Of a stretch of 64,000 nucleotides of DNA, positions 34,621-44,009 are shown one piece after another. Position 1 is the stretch's first letter. Each line of letters starts with the position of its first letter. A program made the position numbers and the translations under genes. This DNA comes from Collinsella aerofaciens. GTDB lineage: Bacteria; Actinomycetota; Coriobacteriia; Coriobacteriales; Coriobacteriaceae. The DNA lies in contig NZ_WQPL01000007.1 in NCBI RefSeq assembly GCF_018785245.1, positions 62,001-126,000 of the forward strand, in the 5' to 3' direction. The notes below the pieces were generated by a model. That model made no database searches, was not told the DNA's origin, and saw nothing but the letters and a program-made list of their open reading frames with translations.

Positions 34621-35970
34621 CTACCTCGGTGCATTCCCGCTGCGGTCTCGTTCGCTTTGCTCTACGCGCCACTCTTCCCAGCCGCGCCCGGCAGGCTGCC
34701 AAAATGCACCGCGTTCCAAGCCTTCGGGCAAATAGCGCTGATCGACCCAGCCTTCGGGATAATCATGTGGATACTTATACACACCGTATTCATCGCTGCC
34801 CGGGCGATGGCGATCGCGCAGATAACTCGGCACCTCGCGAAGCCCACTAGAATGGATATCGGCCAGCGCCGCATCGATCGAAGCCTCACACGCGTTGGAT
34901 TTTGGCGCCAAGCACACATAGAGTGCAGCCTGAGCCAGGTTAATGCGGCACTCGGGATAGCCAATGACCTCGGCAGACTTAAACGCGGCATGCGCCACCA
35001 AAAGCGCCTGCGGGTCGGCGTTGCCAACATCCTCAGAAGCGTGAATCATAATGCGGCGAGCGATAAACTTAGGATCCTCCCCAGCATCGATCATGCGCGC
35101 GAGCCAATAGATCGTGGCATCGGGGTCACTACCGCGCATGGACTTGATGAACGCACTGATGATGTCGTAGTGCATGTCGCCGTTTTTGTCATACGTAAAG
35201 CCGCGACGCGGGTTGGCAATCTTCACGTCATCCACAGTGATGGGATAGCGCTCCCCCGCCGCAGGCGCTGGCGTTCCCTCCGTATCGGGACGCGTGACGG
35301 CAATCTCGCTCGCAAGCTCGAGCGTCGTGAGCGCCGAGCGAGCGTCACCCGCTGCCAGCGTGCAAATGGTCTTGACCGTATACTCATCGGCCGAGAACTT
35401 ACCGTTCAAGCCCTGCGGTGCCTCAAGCGCACTTTCAATAAGCGTGGCGATATCCTCATCCTTCAGATGCTCAAGCTCCACCACACGCCCACGCGACAAC
35501 AGTGCCGAGTTGACCTCGAAGTACGGATTCTCCGTCGTGGCGCCAATCATAATGACGGTACGGTTCTCAACTGCATGCAGCAGGGCATCCTGCTGCGACT
35601 TAGAGAAGCGGTGAATTTCATCGATGAATAGAATGGTGCGGCGGTCGTAGGTATTCAGGCGCGTCTTGGCCTCATCAATCACGCGGCGCAAGTCCTTCAC
35701 GGTGCCCGTCACAGCGCTGACCTCGACAAACTCGCTCTTAGTATGGTTGGCGATAATATGGGCCAGCGTCGTCTTACCCGTACCGGCCGGCCCATACAAA
35801 ATCACACTGGAAAGCACGTCGTGTTCGATCGCGGCACGCAACCATGAGCCCTTACCGACGGCCTTTTGCTGGCCCACATACTCGTCGAGCGAATTGGGGC
35901 GCATACGCACCGCAAGCGGCGCATTCTGAAAGGAACGCTCGCGCGTCGAAGCAGAAAAAAGGTCGTCCAT
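34621..35970 (-). CDS. rarA: Replication-associated recombination protein RarA (MgsA)
   Basis: A 449-residue AAA+ ATPase of the clamp-loader-like RarA family that acts at stalled forks. N-terminal AAVRMRP-type lead (APLAVRMRPNSLDEYVGQ), Walker A LYGPAGTGKTTLAHI, Walker B LFIDEIHRFSKSQQDALL, sensor 1 GATTENP. The C-terminal helical domain (SAFIKSMRGSDPDATIYWLARMIDAGEDPKF) is diagnostic. Starts at 35976 and 35988 are possible. Confidence 0.94.
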   Translation of the reverse strand: MDDLFSASTRERSFQNAPLAVRMRPNSLDEYVGQQKAVGKGSWLRAAIEHDVLSSVILYGPAGTGKTTLAHIIANHTKSEFVEVSAVTGTVKDLRRVIDEAKTRLNTYDRRTILFIDEIHRFSKSQQDALLHAVENRTVIMIGATTENPYFEVNSALLSRGRVVELEHLKDEDIATLIESALEAPQGLNGKFSADEYTVKTICTLAAGDARSALTTLELASEIAVTRPDTEGTPAPAAGERYPITVDDVKIANPRRGFTYDKNGDMHYDIISAFIKSMRGSDPDATIYWLARMIDAGEDPKFIARRIMIHASEDVGNADPQALLVAHAAFKSAEVIGYPECRINLAQAALYVCLAPKSNACEASIDAALADIHSSGLREVPSYLRDRHRPGSDEYGVYKYPHDYPEGWVDQRYLPEGLERGAFWQPAGRGWEEWRVEQSERDRSGNAPR

Positions 35971-36030
35971 AGCCATCCCGTGTATCAATCAAAAACGTTT
36001 TCCACTAACAGTATACCGAATATATACGAA

Positions 36031-37278
36031 CTACCGTTCGTTAATATAGGTACGGTGCGGAAACTCCAGACCGGGGAACAGCTTGCTCGTCAGTTCGCAG
36101 AAATAACCGTCCGTCATGCTCGCGATATAATCCACCACGGCTTGATCCTTGTCGTCCTGCCAGGCATAGGTGCGATCGTAGTAGGAAAGCTGCTGCTCAA
36201 TGCGCGAAATATGGTGCTTAAAGATGTACGAGGACTCGTCACCACTGTTTAGATCCCGCAGGCAACGGTCGTAGAGCTTTTCGAACGCCTCGCGCAGCTC
36301 CACCTCGGAATCGCCTTCGATACCGCCCTTGCTATAGATCTTCTCGTAGTTCTCGCGCTTGGCTCGGCGGATTTCCTCAAACAGGTCCTCGCTCATCTCG
36401 ATGCGCGGCTTACCATAGCTGTGCTCAACGATATCGATGGAGGCATGCGTGAGGATCCAACTGTTGTAGGCACCGCCCCGGCCATCATCAAAAGCGTCGG
36501 GTGACAGCAGGCCCGCCGCGATCGCATCCTGACGGTCACGACCGACGTAGGCAAGAATATCCGAGATGCGAACGACGCAGCCCTCGAGCGTCATGGGACG
36601 CAGATGCCCAATTGCGCTATAGCCCGTGGCAATGCAATCCTCAACCGTCTGGTCAAACTGGTCAAAGGAGCTCATGTCCGAGAGCTCAAACACACGCTGC
36701 TCGTACTCGCCGTTATGGCATAGCACGCCGTCGAGCGTCTGGAGCGACACGTTGCGGCCGTACAGTGTGTCGAGCACGCGGACCGACTGCACGTTATGGA
36801 AAAAATAACGCCCCGTACGCTCATGATAGATATCGTTGAGGAAACGCTCGCCGGCATGGCCGAAAGGCGTGTGTCCCAAGTCGTGACCCAGGCCAATCGC
36901 CTCGATCAGATCGCAATTGAGCCCCAGGGCGCGACCGATATCGCGCGCAATGCGGGAGACGAGCTGCACGTGCAAACCGCGGCGTGACAGATCGTCATTG
37001 CTACGGAAGCTAAAGACCTGCGTTTTGCCTGCATAACGGGTGTACGCCGGAAGATGAAGTATCTTTTCGGTATCGCGCATAAACGCCGGACGCATAAGCG
37101 TACCTTTGTCGGCGGCGCGATCAATACGACGAATGACCTGATCGTCGTTGCAACGATACGGGTTGACATAGCCCGAAGCACGATCGGCGGCAATGCGCTC
37201 GACAAGCTCGGGCGACAACGCCGAGGGAATACGGTCCATGCGCGCCTTAATGACGGCCGTTTCTTGATTAGTTGCCAT
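36031..37278 (-). CDS. dgt: dGTP triphosphohydrolase (HD domain)
   Basis: A 415-residue HD-domain enzyme that cleaves dNTPs, preferring dGTP, to deoxynucleoside and triphosphate. The metal site motif is GLGHDLGHTPFGHAGE (about residue 120). Motifs RLAYTR-like (LHLPAYTRYAGKTQVF) and VCHNGEY-like (LDGVLCHNGEYE) match. ATG 37278 has AAGGAG six bases upstream. It lies 31 bp downstream of the prepilin peptidase gene on the same strand. Confidence 0.9.
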   Translation of the reverse strand: MATNQETAVIKARMDRIPSALSPELVERIAADRASGYVNPYRCNDDQVIRRIDRAADKGTLMRPAFMRDTEKILHLPAYTRYAGKTQVFSFRSNDDLSRRGLHVQLVSRIARDIGRALGLNCDLIEAIGLGHDLGHTPFGHAGERFLNDIYHERTGRYFFHNVQSVRVLDTLYGRNVSLQTLDGVLCHNGEYEQRVFELSDMSSFDQFDQTVEDCIATGYSAIGHLRPMTLEGCVVRISDILAYVGRDRQDAIAAGLLSPDAFDDGRGGAYNSWILTHASIDIVEHSYGKPRIEMSEDLFEEIRRAKRENYEKIYSKGGIEGDSEVELREAFEKLYDRCLRDLNSGDESSYIFKHHISRIEQQLSYYDRTYAWQDDKDQAVVDYIASMTDGYFCELTSKLFPGLEFPHRTYINER

Positions 37279-37309
37279 GGCATGCTCCTTAAGAAGGATG
37301 CGCAATCGG

Positions 37310-37732
37310 TTACAAAGTGCAGCCCACAACCTCGATTATGGCAAAAATCGGCACCAAAAACGGGAGCAATGGCAGGGAGCGCGATTTCGTGATGAGGCAG
37401 GAGAGGGCCAGGGCCAGGAGCGCGACGGCAAATGCCACGATGCCACCCATAGGGTCGAGCGTGCAAAGCGCGAAAAGTGCCTTAGCATCTCCCATGCCGA
37501 TGCCCGGGGTTTGGCGAAGACGACGCCAGAAGGACTCAGTCAGCACGAGAGCAAGATACACGATGACGGCAAGACCTGCGTGGTCAAGCGCCGTGTTAAC
37601 GCCTTTGTCGAGCCAAACGCCCACTAACGCCGTCACCGCACACGCACCGGCAAGCTCATTGGGAAAACGTCGCTGACGGGCATCAATCGCCGCGCCGGCA
37701 AAGATGCAAATCCAAAACGGGATATAGAACAT
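37310..37732 (-). CDS. Minimal A24 prepilin peptidase
   Basis: A 140-residue integral membrane aspartic protease with about four to five helices. The two catalytic aspartates sit in AAIDARQRRFPN (about residue 16) and GIGMGDAKALF (about residue 83). The N-terminal methylation domain of full PilD/ComC enzymes is missing, as in TadV/CpaA and FlaK-type enzymes. ATG 37732 has GAGGGAG upstream. No pilin, ATPase or secretin genes are in the window, so its substrate (Flp/Tad or Com pili) would be elsewhere. Confidence 0.83.
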   Translation of the reverse strand: MFYIPFWICIFAGAAIDARQRRFPNELAGACAVTALVGVWLDKGVNTALDHAGLAVIVYLALVLTESFWRRLRQTPGIGMGDAKALFALCTLDPMGGIVAFAVALLALALSCLITKSRSLPLLPFLVPIFAIIEVVGCTL

Positions 37733-37763
37733 CGAAACTCCCTCAACTGAGCGATCAAATACA

Positions 37764-37804
37764 AAAACCACCACAAAGGTGCCTGTCCCCTTTGTGGTGG
37801 TTTT
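37764..37804 (-). repeat. GGGGACA hairpin, also terminator of the glycosyltransferase gene
   Basis: AAAACCACCACAAAGG (37764-37779) and CCTTTGTGGTGGTTTT (37789-37804) form a 16-bp perfect stem. On the minus strand the loop is GGACAGGCA and TTTTTG follows, so it can end the glycosyltransferase transcript. It is the same family as 45561-45600. Confidence 0.8.
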
Positions 37805-37812
37805 GGTGGTGG

Positions 37813-39108
37813 TTATTTGGCGCCTTGCATGACCTCGTCGAGGGTGACGTTTACGGCATGCTGGGTAGGAACCCAGTCGACCTTCAGGAACAGTGCGGCA
37901 ACCGTGATGGGGATATAGCTGAACATAAAGATCGGGAAGGTAAACAGGTTGGTCACCAGGCGCCACTTTTGTGCGCAGTGAATATGCTTGTACTCAAAGA
38001 TGGTCGTGAGCAGCGCCAGGATAAAGAAGGTCTGGTACATCATCGCAAAGGTCATAATGAGCGAAGCGGCACACGCCTGCATCTCAACTTCGGTAGCCAA
38101 GAAGCCGTGCGAAAGGCCGCCCACAATGAGGAACGTGGCATTGGCGAGCATCGAGATCAAAGACAGCAGCATGCCCGGGGCGATCGTCATGAACATGTCG
38201 TAGGCGGCAAAGCGGCGATAGCGGAACATCGACTTGACAAGATGCTTGCCGTAGGTAAAGAACACCTGGTAAAAGCCCTTGGTCCAGCGCATACGCTGCT
38301 TCCAGGATGCCTTGAACGTCACGGGTTGCTCGTCAAAAAACTCCGCCGGCGCATAGCCAATGCGAATGCCGTGAATGGCGCAGAACGTAGTGAACTGGAT
38401 ATCCTCGGTCAGCGTGTGGAACTGCCAGCCGTGCATGCCCTCGATAACGCTGGCGGAGATAAGGTAGCCCGATCCCGAGACAGCGCAGGAAGTCCTGCAG
38501 ATATTGCGCGCGTTGTTGAGAAAGCGCGCCTCGCGCAGATACCAGGTAGCATTAGCTGCCGAGATCCACGAGCTGCCGAAGTTCTTGGAGTTGCGATAGC
38601 TCGTGACCACATGGAATCCCTGGTCAAAGGCGTCGTTCATCTTAGACACGTAATCGCGGGAGATGACGTTGTCGGCATCGAAGATGAAGTAGCCCTCAAA
38701 CGTGTCGGGATACTCGTTGAGAATGCGATCGAAACCAAAGTCCATGACCCAGCTCTTGCCCTTGCGAGCGAGGTCATTACGCTCGTAAACAATGGCACCG
38801 GCCTCGCGCGCGAGCTGCGCGGTGTTGTCGGTGCAGGCATCGGCGACCACGAAGACCTCGATAAGCTCGGACGGATAATCCTGGTCCTTGATGGAGCGAA
38901 CGAGGTTGGCAATCACGGCCTCCTCGTTATGTGCCGCAATAAAGAAAGCATAGCGATGGAGTTTTTTTGCCTTGGGAGGCGCGACCTCGCCACGAAGAGC
39001 GCCAATGACAAAGAAGACCACCTGGTACAGAAAGCAGACCGTGAGCAGCGTGACAACAATCTGGTTGAAGATCACGATGGGTGTGTTGGTTTGTAAAAAG
39101 GCGAGCAT
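37813..39108 (-). CDS. Membrane-bound family 2 glycosyltransferase
   Basis: A 431-residue processive-type GT2. A leading helix is followed by the catalytic domain (about residues 50-290): FFIAAHNEEAVIANL, VVADACTDNT, the DxD-type FIFDADN, TEDIQ as the base, and the QxxRW motif QRMRWTKG that marks processive enzymes. Four or more C-terminal helices anchor it. ATG 39108 has GGGAG five bases upstream. Product could be a surface polysaccharide or glycolipid; no partner genes are nearby. Confidence 0.88.
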   Translation of the reverse strand: MLAFLQTNTPIVIFNQIVVTLLTVCFLYQVVFFVIGALRGEVAPPKAKKLHRYAFFIAAHNEEAVIANLVRSIKDQDYPSELIEVFVVADACTDNTAQLAREAGAIVYERNDLARKGKSWVMDFGFDRILNEYPDTFEGYFIFDADNVISRDYVSKMNDAFDQGFHVVTSYRNSKNFGSSWISAANATWYLREARFLNNARNICRTSCAVSGSGYLISASVIEGMHGWQFHTLTEDIQFTTFCAIHGIRIGYAPAEFFDEQPVTFKASWKQRMRWTKGFYQVFFTYGKHLVKSMFRYRRFAAYDMFMTIAPGMLLSLISMLANATFLIVGGLSHGFLATEVEMQACAASLIMTFAMMYQTFFILALLTTIFEYKHIHCAQKWRLVTNLFTFPIFMFSYIPITVAALFLKVDWVPTQHAVNVTLDEVMQGAK

Positions 39109-39190
39109 GCAGGCTCCCAGCAACGCGTTACGTAAACAACCGTATATCTTACCGCAGGCTTACCGAGTTCAAGAAACCACCTAATACTGG

Positions 39191-40204
39191 CTAGGCTTCG
39201 AGCAGACCGAGCTGCGGGACGATTTCGTCGCCAGCGGCAGTACGGCCGAGCGAACGCGGGGCCAGATCATCCAGAACCGCCGCAAGATCCCACGGTAGCT
39301 CATCACGGCACTCAATGCGCTCCCCCGTCACGGGATGATCGAATGCCACGCGCCAGGAATGCAGGAACTGCCTGGTCAGGCCCTGGTCAGCGCGCGCATC
39401 GCACTTGCCGTAAAGCGGATCGCCCACGCAGGCGTGGTTGATATGGCGCATATGCACGCGAATCTGATGTGTGCGGCCCGTAAATAGGTGGCACTCGACG
39501 AGGGTATAGCCGTCGTCAAAACGCGTGGAATCGAAGCGCTCGAGGACCTTAAAGGTCGTGATGGCCTGGCGTGCAAAGGGATCATCGGAAACCGCCATCT
39601 TCACGCGGTCCCGCGTAGAACGGGCGATACCGGTATTGATAGTGCCCTCGTCCATGGCAATGTGACCGTGAACAAGCGTAATGTAGCGGCGGTCGAGCGT
39701 GCGCGTACGGATAAGATTTTGGAGCGCGCGCTGGGTATCGTCGTCTTTAGCCGCGAGCATAAGGCCCGTGGTATCGCGATCCAGACGATGCACGATGCCG
39801 GGGCGGTCCTCGCCCTGAACGGTGCCCAGATGGTCGATACCGCAGTGATAGACCAGGGCATTCGCAAGCGTACCGCTCTCATGACCATGCGCAGGATGGC
39901 ACACCAGGCCACGCTGCTTAGAGAGCACGATGAAATAGTCGTCCTCATAGCGAATGTCGAGCGGGATGGCCTCAGGAATCACGTCGGTCGGATCGTGCGG
40001 CTCGGGCAAGTCAACCGAGATGCGGTCGCCGGCGCGCACGGCATACTTTTTTGACAGGCAGGTCTCGCCGTTGACGGCAACGGCGCCGCCTTCGATCAGA
40101 TGTGCACAGGCAGAGCGCGTAGGGCAGCCGTCATTGGCACCCAGATAGGCATCGAGACGCTGGCCAGCGCAATCGTCAGCAACAAGGATATGGATGTCGG
40201 CCAT
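39191..40204 (-). CDS. RluA-family pseudouridine synthase (RluD-like)
   Basis: A 337-residue rRNA pseudouridine synthase. S4 domain at residues about 10-75 (AGQRLDAYLGANDGCPTR), catalytic loop GIVHRLDRDTTGLMLAAK with the essential Asp, and C-terminal motif GRTHQIRVHMRHINH. Length and S4 domain suit RluD. It starts within the lspA stop (TAATG), the common lspA-rluD pair. Confidence 0.92.
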   Translation of the reverse strand: MADIHILVADDCAGQRLDAYLGANDGCPTRSACAHLIEGGAVAVNGETCLSKKYAVRAGDRISVDLPEPHDPTDVIPEAIPLDIRYEDDYFIVLSKQRGLVCHPAHGHESGTLANALVYHCGIDHLGTVQGEDRPGIVHRLDRDTTGLMLAAKDDDTQRALQNLIRTRTLDRRYITLVHGHIAMDEGTINTGIARSTRDRVKMAVSDDPFARQAITTFKVLERFDSTRFDDGYTLVECHLFTGRTHQIRVHMRHINHACVGDPLYGKCDARADQGLTRQFLHSWRVAFDHPVTGERIECRDELPWDLAAVLDDLAPRSLGRTAAGDEIVPQLGLLEA

Positions 40205-40803
40205 TAGCGCTCATTCCTTTCGCGAATCTTGCGGGCACGCTCCCCACGCTGCTTGGCTTTGCGCTTGGCGCGTGCCTCATCACGGGCATTGAGCTCGGCA
40301 GTCGCATCAACCTCGCGGGCCGCGGGACTCAAGAACATGTAGCCGAAGAGGGCGAGTACAACGCCCACGGTAATGCCGATATCGGCCACATTGAAGACGG
40401 GAAAGTCGATGAAGGTGGTGGCAATAAAATCGGTCACGAAGCCAAAGGCCAAACGATCGATAGCGTTGCCAATGGCGCCGCCCGCGACCATAGCCATGCC
40501 CACCACCTCCAAGCGAGCAAGCTGGGGCGCGCGAAGCAAGTACGCGGCAATAGCGATAATGACCGCCAACGCCAGCACGGCAAACGCGATGCCATGCCCC
40601 TCGCCCATGCTAAAGGCAGCACCGATATTGCGGACAAACATAAAGTCGATGACACCGGGAATGACGGTCGCATGTAAAGCGTCGCCCACGGCACGAACCG
40701 CAAGCTTGGTCAGTTGGTCAACGAGCAACACAACGAGCGCCACCCCACCAGTAACGCCTAACCGCCAACGCAAAGGCGGCGTCATATCCCCAGTACGACC
40801 CAA
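40204..40803 (-). CDS. lspA: Lipoprotein signal peptidase (SPase II)
   Basis: A 199-residue polytopic aspartic protease that cleaves lipoprotein signal peptides. Four helices, with catalytic Asp residues in GAIGNAIDRLAFG and VFNVADIGITVG, and the NIGAAFS motif. The last about 45 residues are a strongly basic cytoplasmic tail (KRKAKQRGERARKIRERNE). The start is uncertain: TTG 40803 has AGGGG at 7 bases; ATG 40785 has a site too close. It would process the lipoproteins of the 39-5582 cassette. Confidence 0.92.
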   Translation of the reverse strand: MGRTGDMTPPLRWRLGVTGGVALVVLLVDQLTKLAVRAVGDALHATVIPGVIDFMFVRNIGAAFSMGEGHGIAFAVLALAVIIAIAAYLLRAPQLARLEVVGMAMVAGGAIGNAIDRLAFGFVTDFIATTFIDFPVFNVADIGITVGVVLALFGYMFLSPAAREVDATAELNARDEARAKRKAKQRGERARKIRERNER

Positions 40804-40915
40804 ATCAATCCCCTACCCTCAGAACAATCGAATTCCGTTGAACGCAATTAACCATCTTATATTGCCATACGCAGAGCGCACGACATATCCACCAACGCAA
40901 GCGAAATAACCAGCA
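40804..40915. other. Leader region of lspA, nothing clear
   Basis: No gene, stable hairpin or strong promoter was recognised in these 112 bp. Confidence 0.4.
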
Positions 40916-40953
40916 CAAAACAAAAGCGACATTCCGAATAACGGAATGTCGCT
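40916..40953 (-). terminator. Intrinsic terminator, minus strand, after ileS region
   Basis: AGCGACATTCCG (40925-40936) pairs with CGGAATGTCGCT (40942-40953), 12 bp perfect, and the minus strand continues TTTTGTTTTG. Confidence 0.75.
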
Positions 40954-41033
40954 AAATAGCTTTCGACTAAGAGCACAGGTCGAAAGAGAAGGCTCTAGTT
41001 CCAACAATGGAAAAGCCGCGTTGCCGTCACCAA

Positions 41034-41141
41034 CTGCGAAAACGTCCCTAAGCGAGCAAGGTGACGTGAAAGAGGAGGGAAGCGTACTTTGGTACGCGAC
41101 CGACGATTGAACGTCAGATTGCCGCTTAGGGGCGTTTGCAG
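41034..41141. ncRNA. Folded 108-bp intergenic element, candidate structured RNA
   Basis: Outer arms 41034-41054 (CTGCGAAAACGTCCCTAAGCG) and 41123-41141 pair over about 20 bp with small bulges, and continue as GCAA/TTGC and TGACGT (41062-41067)/ACGTCA (41111-41116). Inside is GCGTAC-TTTG-G-TACGC-type hairpin (41082-41097) and an alternative GACG/CGTC hairpin (41102-41115). A purine-rich GAAAGAGGAGGGAAG stretch is unpaired. Nested pairing at several levels is stronger than expected for a terminator. Strand and role are unknown. Confidence 0.5.
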
Positions 41142-41146
41142 CGTCG

Positions 41147-41181
41147 GTAGGTTACGGCGTTCTACGAACGCCGTAACCTAC
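41147..41181. terminator. Strong hairpin at the end of ileS
   Basis: GTAGGTTACGGCGTT (41147-41161) pairs perfectly with AACGCCGTAACCTAC (41167-41181) over a 5-base loop. It includes the ileS stop codon. No T-run follows, so it may protect the mRNA end instead of terminating. Confidence 0.55.
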
Positions 41182-43979
41182 AGCGCGTCAGCGCAGCGCT
41201 TACAGATATGTGCGTGGCCGTTGTACTTGCCGACGGTGGTGCGGTAGTTCCAGCAACGGTCGCAGCACTCGCCCTCGGCAGCCTCGATAGCAACGGAGAG
41301 CTCCTCGCCCTGGGTCAGCTCAACATCGGAGACGATGTAGAACTCGGCCAGGTCGACAGCCTTGTCGCCGGTCAGCAGCGCGTACATCTCGGCGGGAACG
41401 ACCGCCTTGACGCGAACCTGCTGGCTCTTGGTGAAGGTGCCGGCAGAGCGGGCATCCTCAAGGGACTTGGTCACGGCGCTACGGAGTTCGAGCGAAGCCT
41501 CGAGCACACCCTCAAACTCATTGGCCTCGTCGACCGTGATGGGCGACTTGTACCAATCGAGCAGCGCGGCGTACTTCTGGTGGTCGACGCAGCCGGCGGG
41601 CGCATATGCCATGGCCTCATCGACCGTGTAGGACAGGATCGGCTGCAGATCGCGCATGAGCATCGAGAAGAGCTCGGCCAGCACGGTCTGGGCACTGCGG
41701 CGCTCGAGCGAGCCGGGCTTGTCGCAGTACAGGCGATCCTTCAGGGCGTCGAGGTACACGTTGGAAAGCTCGGTAACCACGAAGTCATAAAGCGCACGGT
41801 AAGCGCGCGGGAACTCGTAGCAAGAGTAAGCGTCGTCGACCTCGGCCTGAACCTGGGTCAGACGGGCAACCATGAGCTTGTCGAGCGGCAGCAGGTCGGC
41901 AAAGGCGACACCGTCGGTCTCAGGCTCAAACTGGCCCTCGAGCTCGGAAAGCAGGAAGCGCAGCGTGTTGCGGAAACGACGGTAGGCATCGGACGTACGG
42001 GCAAGAATCTCGTGGTCGATGGACACGTCGGAGCTGGTGTCAACGGAGGCAACCCACAGGCGGATGATGTCGGCGCCCATCTCGTCACAGACCTTATTGG
42101 GGTCGATGACATTGCCGAGCGACTTGGACATCTTGCGGCCCTGGCCATCGAGTGTGAAGCCCTGCGAGACGACCGCCTTGTACGGAGCATGGCCGTTGGC
42201 ACCCACCGAGGTGAGCAGCGAGCTCTGGAACCAACCACGGTGCTGGTCGGAGCCCTCGAGATACACGTCCGCCGGGTACTCAAGCTCGGGACGGTACTCG
42301 CAGACGGCCTTCCAAGACACGCCGGAATCCCACCACACGTCGAGGATGTCCTTATCGGCCTTGAGGTGATGGCCGCCACACTTGGGGCAAACGCAAGCCT
42401 CGCCCAGGTAACTCTCGGGAGCGTCGGTGAACCAGGCGTCGGAGCCCTTCTCGTGGAAGAGCTTGATGACGGCGTCGAGCGTGGCGTCGTTCATGACCTT
42501 CTCGCCGCAGTCGGCGCAAGTGTAGCTGGGGATAGGCACGCCCCAGTTGCGCTGACGGCTGATGCACCAGTCGGGACGCTGCTCGACCATGGCGCCGATG
42601 CGGTTGGCGGCGTGAGCCGGATACCACTTGACGTTCTCGCGGACCTCTTTGCCAGCCTGCTCGCGCAGACCGGTCTTGTCCATCGAGACGAACCACTGGT
42701 CGGTAGCACGGAAGAGCACCGGGTGCTTACAGCGCCAGCAGTGCGGATAGCTGTGCGTGATCTTCTTCTCGAGGACCAGGGTGCCGCGCTCGCGCAGGAA
42801 CTCGATGATGTGCGGGTTGGCCTCGTCGGTATCCATGCCGCTGAAGGGGCCGCCGGTGCCAAACTCCTCGCCGGTGTAGAACTTGCCGTCGTCATCGACC
42901 GGCATGCAAATGTCGGTGATGCCCTCCTTGAGGCAGGCGAAGTAGTCGTCGACGCCGTGACCGGGCGAGTTGTGAACGATACCGGTACCGTCATCGACAC
43001 CGACGTAATCGGCCAACAGCGCAACGCCCTCGACACCGTCAAAGATCGGCTGCTTATAGTGAATGTGATGGAAGGTCTCGGCGGGAACCACATAGGGCTT
43101 GCCGTCGACCACAACCGGGGTGTACTCCCAGCCAAACTCCTCGCAGCACTTGGGAGCCAGGTCCTCGAGCATGACCTCGGCGCGGCCGTCGTGCTCAACG
43201 GCGACGTAGGCGGCACCGGGCTTGAGAGAAACTGCCTGGTCGGAGGGGATGGTCCACGGCGTGGTCGTCCAGATGATAAAGTCAACCGGGCCGTCGAAGT
43301 TCTCGAGGCCGGCGGGCTTGGAGGTCATCTCAAAGCGCACGAAGATGGACAGGCTCGTCTCGTCGGAGTACTCAATCTCGGCCTCAGCAAGTGCGGTATG
43401 GCAGTGCTTGCACCAGTGGACGGGCTTGTGACCGCGATAGATCATGCCCTTGTCGAACATGGCCTTGAAAACCTCGATGTCGGCGGCGTCATGCTGGTGA
43501 TAGAGCGTCAGATAGGGGTTGTCCCAATCGCCGAGCACGCCCAGGCGACGGAAGCCGGCCTTCTGCAGCTCGATGTTCTCGACAGCGAACTTGTTGCAAA
43601 GCTCGCGGATATTAGCCGTGGAGGTCTGGTTGAACTTCTCGGTGCCGAGCTTCTCCTCGACCTTATGCTCGATCGGCTGGCCATGGCAGTCCCAACCGGG
43701 GACATAGGGAACCTCATAGCCCTGCATCATCCAGTAACGGTTGATCATGTCCTTCGAGATCTTGTTCATGGCGTGGCCGATGTGGATCGGGCCGTTGGCG
43801 TACGGAGGGCCGTCGTGCAGCACGAACTTCTTGTGACCCTCGTTCTTCTTCAGAACCTGCTCGTAGACCTTGTTGTCCTGCCAGTCCTTGAGTCGCTTGG
43901 GCTCGGACTTGGAAAGACCGGCACGCATGGGAAAACCGGTCTTGGGCAGATTCATCGTCTGCTTGTACTCGTTTGCCAC
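41178..43979 (-). CDS. ileS: Isoleucine-tRNA ligase
   Basis: A 933-residue class I synthetase. HIGH motif is GPIHIGHAMNK, KMSKS is GRKMSKSLGN, and the CP1 editing domain (TTTPWTIPSDQAVSL) is present. The C-terminal zinc finger has paired cysteines (CCDRCWNYRT...CKRCADAL). The start is the GTG at 43979, preceded by AAAGGGG; the longer reading frame runs through the T-box terminator. Expression should respond to uncharged tRNA-Ile through the leader. Confidence 0.96.
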   Translation of the reverse strand: MANEYKQTMNLPKTGFPMRAGLSKSEPKRLKDWQDNKVYEQVLKKNEGHKKFVLHDGPPYANGPIHIGHAMNKISKDMINRYWMMQGYEVPYVPGWDCHGQPIEHKVEEKLGTEKFNQTSTANIRELCNKFAVENIELQKAGFRRLGVLGDWDNPYLTLYHQHDAADIEVFKAMFDKGMIYRGHKPVHWCKHCHTALAEAEIEYSDETSLSIFVRFEMTSKPAGLENFDGPVDFIIWTTTPWTIPSDQAVSLKPGAAYVAVEHDGRAEVMLEDLAPKCCEEFGWEYTPVVVDGKPYVVPAETFHHIHYKQPIFDGVEGVALLADYVGVDDGTGIVHNSPGHGVDDYFACLKEGITDICMPVDDDGKFYTGEEFGTGGPFSGMDTDEANPHIIEFLRERGTLVLEKKITHSYPHCWRCKHPVLFRATDQWFVSMDKTGLREQAGKEVRENVKWYPAHAANRIGAMVEQRPDWCISRQRNWGVPIPSYTCADCGEKVMNDATLDAVIKLFHEKGSDAWFTDAPESYLGEACVCPKCGGHHLKADKDILDVWWDSGVSWKAVCEYRPELEYPADVYLEGSDQHRGWFQSSLLTSVGANGHAPYKAVVSQGFTLDGQGRKMSKSLGNVIDPNKVCDEMGADIIRLWVASVDTSSDVSIDHEILARTSDAYRRFRNTLRFLLSELEGQFEPETDGVAFADLLPLDKLMVARLTQVQAEVDDAYSCYEFPRAYRALYDFVVTELSNVYLDALKDRLYCDKPGSLERRSAQTVLAELFSMLMRDLQPILSYTVDEAMAYAPAGCVDHQKYAALLDWYKSPITVDEANEFEGVLEASLELRSAVTKSLEDARSAGTFTKSQQVRVKAVVPAEMYALLTGDKAVDLAEFYIVSDVELTQGEELSVAIEAAEGECCDRCWNYRTTVGKYNGHAHICKRCADAL

Positions 43980-44009
43980 GGTACCCCTTTCATGTCGTGG
44001 GCGCGCACG

